A stretch of DNA of 64,000 nt, from positions 124,001-188,000 of the forward strand of contig VXBP01008680.1 of assembly GCA_013400115.1 (NCBI GenBank), in the 5' to 3' direction. The notes beneath the pieces are model-generated. The model was not told where the DNA came from, made no database searches, and saw only the letters and a list, made by a program, of their open reading frames with translations. Positions 23,990 through 34,247 of this stretch are shown piece by piece (position 1 is the stretch's first letter; each line of letters starts with the position of its first letter). The DNA comes from Rhinopomastus cyanomelas (lineage: Eukaryota > Chordata > Aves > Bucerotiformes > Rhinopomastidae). The position numbers and the translations under genes were made by a program.

Positions 23990-24858
23990 CCTGCGCACAG
24001 GTAAATCACAATCACTTTGTAAGAAGTGGCCAGCAAAAATGCTGTGGAGAGGAAAGGACAATGATTCTTCCAGCAGCAGACTAAGAATGGATTTGAAGGC
24101 TGCATGGATGAGCTGCTGGGGAGTGGCACTGGAGTTCCAAGCAGGAGACTTCCCCAGCAGTGCCAGGATGCTGTGGGGTGAAGTGCTGGTCCTTGGTGCT
24201 GCAGAACTGCAGGAGAAGCCTGATGCCTTTGTGCTGTTGGCTCCAGGGCTGCTGCAGTCAGGTGCTGGAGATGGCAAAAAGTGCCCCGATGGCAGTGTGT
24301 GTCTCCTTGCATTGGGACTGCTGGTGGCAGGTGCTGGGGAGCCGTGGGAAGGCCCCAATGCTGACTGTCTGGCAGTGCTGGGCTGGAGAGCATCTAGGTA
24401 GCAGTGGATGCTGTCAGGGAAGGAGAAGGTCAGAGACACAGCCCCAAGCCCTGGGCAGCAGAGCACAGAGTGGTGCCTGCAGTGCTCCTGGAGCGCAGAG
24501 GCTGTGCCAAGGCCACCCTGGGCACCCGCTGCCAGGGGTTGCCTGTTCCCAAGGTCAGCCCAGGGCTCCTGGGTGCTTTACCTCACCCTGGTGGCAGAGC
24601 CAGCAGAGCCGGGGCACTGGCAGCTGTCTAGGCACAGCAGAGTGCCGCAGGACTGCCTGTTCTTGAGCAGCTGCAGGCAGATGAGGTGGTGTTCTCTGCC
24701 AGAGCTGCCGGCAGAAGGACCTGGGGGCAAAGGGCATGGTGGGTTGAGAGATGCCGAGACCTTCCCCAGGGATGGCGAGGCAGGGAGAGGGCAGCCACAA
24801 TCACCCTACCTGATAGTGCCAGTGACAGGGGCTTGGCCATGGCTCAGCCATAGCTCCC
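23990..24858 (-). pseudogene. Decayed tandem copy of the PHF7-like gene
   Basis: This begins right after the stop codon of the intact gene, on the same strand. About 24858-24810 resembles the end of exon 4 and its donor. 24720-24587 resembles exon 5: it starts GTCCTTCTGC after an AG, shares an NTT-coding block, a GGCACTCTG block and a CCAG end, but is frameshifted and has lost most zinc ligands. About 24421-24580 resembles the intron before exon 9 of the intact gene. 24410 to about 24070 starts like exon 9 (CATCCA after CTGACAG) but meets TAG at the fifth codon. Downstream of that stop, another frame encodes imperfect repeats of about 22-23 residues of the type ALGPSHGSPAPATSSP, as in the Ser/Pro tails of avian PHF7-like proteins. 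Exons 6-8 are not recognisable. The alignments were made by eye and the outer limits are approximate. Confidence 0.55.
24090..24390 (-). repeat. Imperfect minisatellite in the PHF7-like pseudo-exon
   Basis: On the minus strand this stretch repeats a unit of about 66-69 bp rich in CCAGCACC, CAGCAGCCC and GGCTTC-type blocks. Translated, it gives successive Ser/Pro/Ala units such as SALGPSHGSPAPATSSP and PSPAPDCSSPGANS. The intact neighbour has only about one such unit (LGPSDTSPALDS in exon 10). Unit limits are approximate. Confidence 0.5.
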
Positions 24859-24859
24859 G

Positions 24860-27560
24860 TCATGTCCTGCAGTGGCTGCCCGGTGACTTGTCCAGGTGTT
24901 GGGCGCCATGTCGCTGGTGCGAGCGGCGTCGCACCCGTACAGGCCCCGGGCTGGTGGTCTGGCCACCACTGTCCAGGGCTGGGCTGGTATCTGAAGGCCC
25001 TAGTGGCTGCTGGCTAGTGGGGCTGAGGTTGGGGGGCTCTGGGCGGGCTCTGGAGGCTGCAGGGCAAACAGGAGAAGAGAGTGAGCAGCAGGCTGTGGGC
25101 TCGGCCAGCGCTGCCCGCCTAGGGATGCTGCTGCCGTCACTGGGTGCTGGCAGAGGGCTGCTCACCGCGTCTTGAAGGCCGATGATAGGGCTGCTGACTG
25201 CGGCGCTGCAGGCGGCTGTGGTGTGTAAGCCGCATGGGCCCAGGGCTGCTGGAACGGCTCCTGGACCCATGGGTGGCAGCAGCGCAGTCAGCTGACGCAG
25301 CCTGGCTGGTGCTGCTGGGATGCACAGGGTCCATGGTGGTACTGGATGCTGTCAGGGAAAGCAGGAGGTCAGGGGCACAGCCTCAGCCCTCCTGGGGCAG
25401 AGAGGCTCTGCCAAAGCCATGCTGGGCAGCAAGAGCCAGGCGTTGCCTGGTCTGGGCTCCAGGGGCTCGTGGCTTCTTGGCCACTTACCGGTGCCAGCAC
25501 AGCCGCAGCACTCCCACTGCTCAGTGCTGCTGTCCAGCTGGGAGCAGAGCCTGTGGGTCCCCTCAGCAGCACAGGACCCACAGAGAAGCAGGTGCCATGG
25601 CCTGGGGAAGAAGCAAAGGGCTTAGTGTCTGTGAGAACAAAGGCAGCGCAGCGTGGGACTGTCCGGCAGAGCTCTTGTTCTCCGCTCTTGTGCTCAGAGG
25701 CCTTGGCAGGGCAGAGGAGCCGGGCAGAGCCGCGAGGCACAGCTTTGGCAACTCACCCCTCTGGCTCTGCTTGCTCCCTGCCAGCTGGGCAGCAGCACAC
25801 GCTGGCGTCACAGCGGCTGTGCCTAGCATTGAGGGCCACAAAGTCCTGCTCATCCCAGTCCGGCAGCCTGGTGGAGAAAGGAACAGGGCTGAGCCCCTGC
25901 TGTCCCAGTACAAGGCGGGTGCAGGGCGTCCCTGCTCTCCCTTCACCTCACTGCCCAGTTTGCCACTGGTGCGCCGAGCTGAAGCTCAGGCTTGGCGACA
26001 GTGGAGGGCTGGGAGTGCAGGGCCAGGCCCTCACAGGCCACAGGCATTGCACCCTGCTGTCCTTCTCAAGTGGGAGGCACCAAGACCTACCTGAAGGGGA
26101 TGCTGATGCCCATGTAGAGCATTTCCATCTGGAAGTCCTCGCTGTCTCTGCAGAGAGGACAGCGGAAGGCAGAAATGCCGGTGCGGGCAGCGTGTCCCTG
26201 CAGGAGAAAAGGAAGGAGCAGCAGTGAGGCCCTGGTGCCACTGAGCACCTGCGGTAGCCTGGGAGTGAGGGAGCAGCTGGTACCTGGATGCAACCCCGGT
26301 GGAACCAGGCGTGCCTGCACGTGGGACACGCCAGAGTGCCAAAGGACACTGTGACCTCGACTGGGTCGAGGCACAAGAGGCAGGTGGTATTTGCCTTGGG
26401 GGCCACCAGCACTGCCTGCTCTGGGCGGTGTTCCCAGCAGAAGGACCTGTCGGCAAGAAGAGGGAAGGGATGGGTGAGGTGAGAAGGACTGGATCCTTCC
26501 CCAGGGGCGCTGGGCAGGAGGAGAGAAGGAGGTACCTGTAGTGGCCGAAGTACTGGGTGACACATCCACCTTCCCCAGCACAGGGAAGGTGGAAACTTCG
26601 GCCACAGTCCTTCTGCCAGCAGTTGATGGTGGCCCTGGGCTGCCTGCACACACAGCACCTCTGCAAAGGGCACACAGCAGCCTGTCAGCAGCGGCCTCCA
26701 GAACTCCACAGCCAGCCAGTCCCTGAGTGCTGGGCAGGGGGCAGGATGTGGCTGCTGTGTTGCTGCTGGCAGCAAGGCTTTAGTGCCAGAGCTCATTGCA
26801 AGGGCCAGGATCCCTTTCTCAGGCTCTGGGCTCAGCTCCCAGAAAGCTCTCCCATCACAAACTTCCCTGTTCTACTCAGTTGCTCACCTTCTGTGGTGTC
26901 AGCGTGATGGCAAACCTGATGTTATCTAGCTGAAACACCACACTGCCTTCAGTGGGCACCAGCTCAGGGTCCAGCAAGGTGGTGAAACACTGCCAAAGAG
27001 ATGACACGAGGAGCTGATGATCAGAGAGTGGCAGGGAGTGCCTGTGGAAAAGCAGGAGGGAGGCCTAGGGGCAGAGACTCACCAGGCAGAACTGGTGTGC
27101 CCAGTATCCTTGCTGGACCACTCTTGGCCCGCAGAGCTCCGGATCAGCCTCAGCCCGGCGGCACAGCAGGCATGCTGGAGGGGAGAGAGCCAGTGGCAAT
27201 GGGAATGAGTCCCTCTGCAGAGCCAGGGGCAGTGTCCCTAAGCGCTTGTCCCCAAGGGATTGCCGCCTTCTTCCCTGCCTGTGCAGCTGCTGGGCAGGTC
27301 AGGAGGCCACGTGGGGAGAGGAAGTGGGACAGCAGGCAGGGGTGTCCCAGCAGGTGCCCAGTGTCCAGCCTGGGTCCTGTTGCTGAGCAGAGGGGGACCC
27401 TTGCTGGGGAAAGGTTGGTGAGCTCTTGTCCCCCTCTACCACCCTCCACTCCTGGCCCCACACACACTGGCCCAACAAGCCCTCTGACAAGCTGTGGGGG
27501 TCACATTTTGTGCTCACCATCCTCTGTGCAGTTATTAGGCACTTCTGCCCTCTCTGACAT
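24860..27560 (-). CDS. PHF7-like: PHF7-like PHD/RING zinc-finger protein, ten exons
   Basis: Coding exons, 5' to 3' on the minus strand: 27560-27518, 27174-27083, 26989-26888, 26660-26536, 26446-26284, 26197-26091, 25867-25757, 25601-25489, 25348-25166, 25056-24860. All introns are GT-AG and all phases match, giving 1236 nt and 411 residues. An extended PHD finger spans about 16-127 (C16-x2-C19, H41/C44, C81/C84, C93, C98, H103/C106, C124/H127). A RING-type finger spans about 143-191 (C143/C146, C161/C164, H166/H170, C173, CPLC at 188-191). A third cysteine-rich PHD-like block spans about 230-282. The tail is Ser/Pro-rich, then basic (RVRRRSHQRH). This order and motifs such as SFCWEHRPEQAV and HAWFHRGCIQ are typical of avian PHF7/G2E3-like proteins; mammalian PHF7 (about 380 residues) is a testis histone reader and ubiquitin ligase, so a nuclear chromatin role is inferred. 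The start ATG has G at -3. Its frame stays open upstream to a possible acceptor at 27596, so a 5' extension is possible. No HECT domain is seen. Confidence 0.88.
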
Positions 27561-27837
27561 GGCTCGCAGCAGTAGCTTCAAAAGCTCCAGTAACGCTGAG
27601 GGAGAAGCAGGACAGGGATGTGAGAGAAGCAAGAGCTACATCTTGCTTGAGCCCCAAGCTGTGCACCCCAGTTGTCCCTTGGCAGCCCTGTGCCAGCCCC
27701 ATCTGTCCCTGCCTTCTCCTCACCTCACCAGTCGCAACTGAGCAACAGCGTGTTCCGTTCCAAACATTCCACCTGAGCGTTACCATGGCAACAGCAGCCC
27801 AAGCCTTCGGGTACCCTGCAAGGGATCCTGAGGGTTC

Positions 27838-28045
27838 TCAAACCCAACAAGTCAGCCAGCACTGCCAGGCCACTGCTAAATCATGTCCCTCAGCACCACA
27901 TCTCCACTCCTTTGAGATCCCTGCAGGGATGGCAGCTCCACCACTCACTGCCCTGGGCAGCCAATGGTTGATGGCCATTTCAGTGCAGAAAGTGCTCCTC
28001 ATGTGCAACCTGAACCTGCCCTGCTGCAAAGTTTCCTCTAAAGCT
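27838..28045 (-). mobile_element. Old CR1 fragment upstream of the PHF7-like gene
   Basis: Matches the order of ancient avian CR1 3' regions read on this strand: AACCCAACAAGTCAGCCAGC, CACTGCTAAATCATGTCCCT, AGCACCACATCTCCACTCC, CAGGGATGGCAGCTCCACC, CTGGGCAGCCAATGGTTGAT, AGTGCAGAAAGTGCTCCTCA. No terminal tail is preserved. It bounds the CR1-free gene block on its 5' side. Confidence 0.75.
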
Positions 28046-28794
28046 TCCTCTCTGCTTATTTGCTTAATTTAATTGCACAAGGCCATCGTTTTCCATGGAT
28101 GGATCTTCCTGTCCAGCCAAGCTTCCTATTCCCAACCAGCGGTTGCCACGTGACCCTTCCAACTTCAGTAGCTTTGAAAGAGCCAGGCTCTTGTGTTCAT
28201 TAGTTGTGGTTTTCTCTCTGGAACCCACAGTGCAATCAGAAATCCACACAACGTGATGGCAACTGTTAAAGTGAAGCCACTGGATCATTCCGCTCTTGTT
28301 GTAAAGTGGTCACAGTCCTAAGCTGTGCAGGCAGAGCCCTGGGAATTCCTATTCCATGAGCTTAATTACAGTCTACTTGACACTGGGACAGTTTCTGTTG
28401 ACTCACTGCTGTGAGCATAGTTGATATTGAAGATATTTTGAATTTTAGATGTCTCATTTCAATACTAAACCGCCTTCCCCCCTCCACCCCCACCATGATC
28501 TAGAAGCTGATAACAACTTTTAGGAAATGGGAAACAAGTAGGCAAAGGGGATTTTTGAATGCTGACTGTTGAAGAGTGTGTTTGACTGTGGTGTGGAGAA
28601 GAGTTCTTCAGGCTTCTTCGTTGTTCTTCATGGTTTGGGACCTGTTCCTGGCTGTTATGATGACTTACGTGTTCCAGTTTAGAAACTTCTCTGAGCTTCT
28701 GCATCAGTTAAATGGGCAAAGCTAGAGTTAGTGTTTGCAAACTGCTTTGGCGTCGTTTGTGCTATCTATACAGGACTGTGCTGTGAAGTGATTG

Positions 28795-29142
28795 GGGACC
28801 TCATTCATCTTGCCAAATATGGAAAGGGTGGGTTTCAGGAGAATGGAGCCAGGCTCTGCTGAGTGGCACCCAATGGTAGGACAATGGGCAATGGGTGTGA
28901 GCTAGAACAGAGGAGGTTCCACATCCATGTGGGAAGGAACTTCTTCATGGCGAAGGGTGATGGAGCACCAGAAGGGGCTGCCCAGGGACATCATGGAGTC
29001 ACCTTCTCTGCAGACATTTAAAACCCGCCTGGTTATGTTGCTGTGTGACTTGATCTAGGGGATCCTGATGTGGTGGGGGAATTGGACTGGCTGCTCTTTT
29101 GAGGTCCCTTCCAATCCCTAATGGTTCTATGATTCCATGATC
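28795..29142 (+). mobile_element. CR1 3' fragment
   Basis: Begins in the GDLI..KY-type block (GGGGACCTCATTCATCTTGC), continues through the ORF2 C-terminus with small indels and ends CCAATCCCTAATGGTTCTAT GATTCCATGATC. Confidence 0.93.
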
Positions 29143-29147
29143 TGGAA

Positions 29148-29345
29148 GTTGGCAGCAAGGAGGGTCTGGTTGAAGCAGTGAAGGTTGAGGGCAGCCTTAG
29201 TTGCAGTGACCATGAGATGGTGTTCAGGATCTTGTGTGGCAGGAAGAGAATATGTAGCAGCATAGAAGAAGCAAAGAAGATGTCCAAAACCCCAACCAAC
29301 TGACCAAAACAACCAGAAAACCTGACCCTTGTGATTTTAGAATGT
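29148..29345 (+). mobile_element. CR1 fragment from the upstream (endonuclease-side) part of ORF2
   Basis: One frame reads VKVEGSLSCSDHEMV followed by FRIL, the block that links the endonuclease and RT parts of CR1 ORF2, then EEAKKMSKTPTN. It lies a few bases after the 3' end of another CR1 copy in the same orientation, so it is a separate insertion remnant or a rearranged element. Confidence 0.7.
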
Positions 29346-29607
29346 CCCAGGACTGCTCTTCCCCGTGACATCCGGCTTTGGCATTGCTTTGCCTTCGTTG
29401 CTATATAGCCGTGGACTCACTCTGTGGCTGAACTGTTACCGTGTGGCTATGTGAGAGGACATAGGAAAGGAAATACTCCAAAGAGATGAATTTGTGCCAA
29501 CTGGGTGGGAAATTGTCACCATCTCTTTGTTAGTTCTTTGTGTAGGGTCTCATGCTACTTCGGCTGAACCTACTGGGTTTGGTCCCACTGAAGTGTATCA
29601 TGCAGAA

Positions 29608-29690
29608 GGTGCCACTAGACTTTAAAATTTCTCTCTAGCCGACCTCTTTGGTGCTGCTAGACTTTCAAAGATTTCTCTAGCCAACCTCTG
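29608..29690 (+). repeat. Two-unit tandem repeat, about 42 bp
   Basis: GGTGCCACTAGACTTTAAAA-TTTCTCTCTAGCCGACCTCT is followed by GGTGCTGCTAGACTTTCAAA-GATTTCTCTAGCCAACCTCT. The units differ at several positions. No function is evident. Confidence 0.8.
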
Positions 29691-30202
29691 TGATTGCCTC
29701 TCTCACAACAGTGTGACCATTACCACCAGCTGCTGATATTAAAACTCACTTCTCTTTTTTTAATACAAACAACATTTAGCACAAAAATATGAAGGGCAGA
29801 AAGCCATTGGAGGAGTCAGCAGAGCGCAGCTGGCAGCGTGCACAGCCCCTCTGCACCCGCACTACACTCCATACCAGTGCAGCCCCCCGCAGCACAGCCC
29901 CCCTCAGCTCCTGTCACTGCTTTAAATCTCTGTTATTTTTTTAACATTTTAATTTTTTAATTTTTTTCTTCATTCCCTTCCCATCTCCTGGATGCTTCCC
30001 TGCCTGCCTCATGGTGCAGGGGTGCCTCTGCGGGCACACAGCGTGGAGCCATGCTGGCGGGGCCACTGCCGGTGCTGCCGGGCTCCTTCCTCCTCATATG
30101 GAAGAGTTTCATGGGAGAACAGTGCACAATGACAGCTGTCAGCTGATTCCAGTGTTGCCCCATGTGATGGTGATGTTGATTCATGGGCCACAGAGACCCT
30201 GA

Positions 30203-30230
30203 ATTTCACAGAATCATTGGGGATTGGAAT
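30203..30230 (-). mobile_element. Minimal CR1 tail
   Basis: About 28 bases resembling the reverse-complemented terminus: ttcacagaatcattggggat followed by tggaattt. Too short for certainty. Confidence 0.5.
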
Positions 30231-32536
30231 TTCTCAGGAAGCTGTAGCAGCTTAGAGGAAAAAAAATCAGCTAATGAAAAAACAGCTTCGGTGAAATGAG
30301 AAAAGTATTAGAATTTTAAATTCTGAAAATTGCCTGAGGCATCATTTCTGGAAAAATCAAGCTCCAAGTAGTGGCTCAATGTGGGATTTTCCTTACAGCT
30401 ACCAGATGTCCATTTTCACTAGAAAATGGTGCAAAGTGAGGAGGAGAGTGGGGGTTCTTTCCTACAAGATTAAGTTCCTTTGTGAAAGACTCTAGTGAGA
30501 GACCATGGCAAACTTTGCCCTCAGCTGTGCCTGGTTGGAACTATATCAACTAGAGCTTGTGTAGCCACTGGTAAGTCTTTAGCCTTCATTTAGCTATTTT
30601 CAGAGTAAGATCTGGTCAGCAGAGCTGGTCTAACTCTTAGTTGTTTGAATGAATCAGAAGGTTTAAAGCAGTTATCATCATCTGAGTCTGTGTCTACATG
30701 TGGGATTATTTTTATAGCCAAATCCTCATCTGGCCTCTTTGCAGTCTTGGTGCAAGGGCTCACATCAGTAGTAACTCAAGTCCACAAAAGTTTGTCTGAC
30801 CATGTCATCATCCATTGTCTTATCTATTAGGCTGCCAATAAAAATTTGTTGTTTTCATGATAGAGAGTAGAATCTAAAGGCTGACAATTCAGAACAGAGA
30901 TGGCCTAGGCCAAAGGGATGGTTTGGTGGCTATTCACGTAAATCATGTGGAGTTCAGCCAATCCTGAAGCAGCACATGTGCTATTCAGAGACCTACAGAT
31001 TGGCCAGATAAAATGTCATACAGGGCGTTGTGTGAAAGTCATCAGTCAAGAATCATGAAAAGGATCACTCTTATGATGTGCAACTACATTACTAATAGCA
31101 GTTTCATTTCTAGAAGGGAGCCAGGCCAGTCCTCCTTCCTGGGAAAAGGTTCAGCTTCCATATCATGAGAGAATCCTGCACATGTGCTGGAAAAATAAAG
31201 GAAGCAAAAGGATGACTTACACAGCACTGACGTGCCACAACTGTAGGACATGCTTATTTTCACCTTGAGAGTAAGGCAGGACACTCACACTTTTTACCAC
31301 ACTGCATTAGATTTAGGTAAAGGGACCTTGAAAGTTTCCCATGGACTTCAGAGGAGCTGGAGCATGCTTAAAAGATACCCAACAGCCTGGAAGGAAGAAT
31401 ATAGAAACAGATTTTTCTCCTGGAGAGACATATGAAAACAATTCAGGCAGAAAGAAGTAGGATTTTGTGGTGAGTTGGGTTTTGTTGTTATTTTTTTCTG
31501 TTGTTTGGTTGGTTTTTGCTTCCCCACAGCAGTTTATAATCTAATGCCTGAATTGCTTTTAGTGTTTTCTAAGCCTAACAGGCCACGGGACTTTAGGCAA
31601 CAGGACTCAGAAGGCACCTAAAAGGGAGCAGCAGGAGCTCCTGCAGAAAAACACGGTCCATGACCCAGTTAGCTGCCAGGGTTCCTTAAGGGACAGGGAA
31701 AACAAGGGCAAGATGAGATTGCAGAGCCACACCTGAATGTCTTCTCCTCAAGAGCCACACTGAGCAGATGTTGCCATAGGGGCAGAAGGTGATCCCTGAG
31801 CTCATAGATTCGACAGGAGGGTTTGCAACTCACTACAGTTCTTGTGTACAGGGGCTCATGAGCAAGCTCCAGGAAAGACAGAGATTTGATTTGAGCTAAT
31901 GTAGCCCATGCTTTTGTTTAGTCTGGGCCTGGTCCAAAGTCAGTCTTAATGCTCTGGTTTGTGTCCTGACTGAACTTAGTTTTGCTTTTCCCTCTTCAAG
32001 AGAGCTCTCCTGGTGTGAGAGCCTCGTCAGCCAAGTTGCTGATGTGAAATAAAGGTCTCACATTTGTTTCCTTTCACATCCTTTTGGTTTAGGGCCACGG
32101 AGCTACATTTAACAGGAACACATGCCCTAAAAAGAACAGTTTTAGAACAGTTGGAAAATGTAGATTTTTCCTTGAAGCAGCTCTGCTTTACAGTCTGGCC
32201 TTGGAACTGATATTGCATAACCAATCAGCCTTATAGGAAGCCAGTTTTCACACCTTACTGCTTAGAAGATAATGCCTTTTAATGGCTTTTCTGCTAATCA
32301 GCCAACATAATTTTCCAATCTTTTGGCAAAGGCTCTTGTGAATGTTTGGCAATAAACCCACCAGGCATTATGGTCTTCTATTTCAAGGATGTCAATAAGG
32401 GATAAACAAGCCTAATGGCACTGCTTTCTCCCTACTAATGGTCGCCTCCAGCAGCTCCCTCCAAACATCATACCTACCCAGGCAGGAGGACCTAATGATG
32501 GGTGATCTGTGTTAGATAGTTTTGTCCTGCTCCAGC

Positions 32537-32537
32537 N
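32537..32537. other. Assembly join or ambiguous base (single N)
   Basis: The flanks read TGCTCCAGC-N-GATGATGGGG. I see no repeat spanning it, so it may be a simple ambiguous base or a join of uncertain size. Confidence 0.6.
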
Positions 32538-32808
32538 GATGATGGGGAGACCTCTCAGTAGAGCTGAAGTGGCCAGGAGGACAGAGCAGAAGGCTATAAC
32601 TAAAGCAGTGTCACAGATTACCTCTGCTGCTAAAGCAAAGTACAAAGCCCAGAGGTATAGCTCTCATCCAGAATACAGGAGTCTGATAAACCCACTGGTT
32701 TTCCTCACAGGCAGAGAATGTTGTTCAGCTGCTGTGATGCTTCCTTTAAAGCTTTCCACTTTCTCATAGGAGAGCTTTTTCATCCAAGCAATGAAGCAAT
32801 AAATCTAA

Positions 32809-32930
32809 TATCTGTAAAGAAACAAGGACTGGCTGGGCTAATATCAATACTGGATATGAAGGGAATATATATAATCACCAGAAGGAGTAAAGATTATCTG
32901 GAATGTTCCCTTGGATGCCCATTCTAACGT
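32809..32930 (+). repeat. Direct repeat left of the N at 32931
   Basis: Two parts are repeated further on. The block from GACTGGCTGGGC to CATTCTAACGT (about 32827-32930) recurs at about 33092-33195 with one difference (GACTGTCTGGGC). The lead-in TATCTGTAAAGAAACAAG recurs right after the N (32932-32949). Confidence 0.93.
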
Positions 32931-32931
32931 N
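32931..32931. other. Assembly join (single N) between overlapping contigs
   Basis: The sequence immediately right of the N repeats 32809-32826, and the block left of the N is repeated at 33092-33195. This is the pattern expected when two overlapping contigs are placed end to end. Confidence 0.85.
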
Positions 32932-33091
32932 TATCTGTAAAGAAACAAGCCATCTGAGTATAAATGAAAGGAGGCAAAGCCTCCTTAGCTGTGGTCAGTC
33001 TCTAAGCATCTCTGTGATCTAGATGTTGCCAACAATAAGTCCAGCTCTTGTGCTCTTCCTGTTACAAATGGATTTGCTCAAGCAATATCAA

Positions 33092-33195
33092 GGACTGTCT
33101 GGGCTAATATCAATACTGGATATGAAGGGAATATATATAATCACCAGAAGGAGTAAAGATTATCTGGAATGTTCCCTTGGATGCCCATTCTAACG
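33092..33195 (+). repeat. Direct repeat, second copy
   Basis: Almost identical to 32827-32930. Here the left flank is GCTCAAGCAATATCAAG instead of GTAAAGAAACAAG, and the right flank AAACATTTACAGTC continues into unique sequence, so this copy appears to be the correctly joined one. Confidence 0.93.
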
Positions 33196-33785
33196 TAAAC
33201 ATTTACAGTCTCTGTTCTTCAATGGGACCAGCCTAATGCCATAATCTCAGGATTTGTCATCTTGGCTTGTACTGAATATTGGCCTCTCTAGTCTTGCACT
33301 GTAAGCTGTCTCATTATTGCTAGCTAACATGATTACTTGTGCTCATAGTTTCCACACAGTCTCAATACAACACTCAGGCTTTTCAAACCAATAGTTTAAT
33401 AACATTATGGCAACCAGAGTTATTTCAGTTCCAAGAGTATCTGAGGCAGAGATGTTGAGGATAAACATGGCACTGTGCATTCAGGGAAGGTGACAAACTG
33501 CTCTGTGTGAAGATTAAGCTTTCAAGAGGGGTGAATTTCATTACCATCTGAGTCCTCTAGAAACCATGTTCGGTGCACATATTTCAAGTTGGATGCTCCT
33601 AGATTGAAATCATTAAGATCATGGAAACTGTCTTACATGTGTAGGGAGAGCTGGAGATCCAGCTATTTCTCTGCGCTAAAGAAGTATTTTTACGTGCTTT
33701 AGACATCCTCCATGCAGTCAGGCATGCCACAGCTCCTTATGGGAGGTTCTGCTTGGCCTTTACTTTTACCAGACACTCAAAGACA

Positions 33786-34247
33786 AACCATAGAATCATA
33801 GAAACATTAGAGATAGGAAGGGACCTCGAAAGATCATCTAGTCCAATCCCCCTGCAACAGCAGGATCACCTAGAGCAAGTCACACAGGAACACATCCAGG
33901 CAGGTCTTGAACCTCTCCAGTGAGGGAGACTCCACAACCACCCTGGGCAACCTGTTCCTGTGCTCTGTCACCCTCACTGGGAAGAAGTTCCTTCTGATAT
34001 TGATGTGGAACCTCCTGTGTTCCAGCTTACACCCATTGTCCCTTGTCCTATCACTACTTGACACTGAGAATAGCACAGCTCCATCCTCCCGACACCCACC
34101 CCACAAATATTTGTAGACATTAATGAGGTCACCCTTCAGCCTCCTCTTCTTCAAGCTAAAGAGACCCAGCTCCCTCAGCCTCTCCTCATAAGGGAGGTGC
34201 TCCACCTCTTTCATCATCTTCATTGCCCTACGTTGGACCCTCTCCAT
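33786..34247 (-). mobile_element. CR1 LINE 3' fragment, about 460 bp
   Basis: Tail catagaatcatagaaacatt, 3' UTR, then an uninterrupted 125-codon frame of the ORF2 C-terminus (VQRRAMKMMKEVEHLP to FLCDLL and stop). 5' truncated at the ERVQRR block. Confidence 0.95.

Larger units (their letters stand above)
29346..33785. other. Intergenic or intronic, no gene recognised
   Basis: Holds the two-unit repeat at 29608, a C-rich then T/A-rich patch at 29880-29970, the CR1 stub at 30203, and the assembly problem at 32809-33195. No exon or RNA gene was recognised. Confidence 0.5.

Noticed and set aside
25234..26227. Plus-strand frames of 286 and 293 codons over the PHF7-like locus
   Set aside because: They are antisense to the real minus-strand exons and introns. 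Their length reflects high GC, and they have no domain.
25948..26796. Minus-strand 282-codon frame as a single-exon gene
   Set aside because: Only the exon 5 part is real coding sequence. The rest is intron or exons read in a wrong frame, and the splice sites and phases show a multi-exon gene.
27001..27741. 246-codon plus-strand frame
   Set aside because: Antisense to exons 1-2 and intron 1 of the PHF7-like gene, in GC-rich sequence with no domain.
29820..30184. GC-rich frames as a possible retrocopy
   Set aside because: No recognisable protein and no poly-A at the expected end; the nearby A/T run is at the wrong side for either strand.
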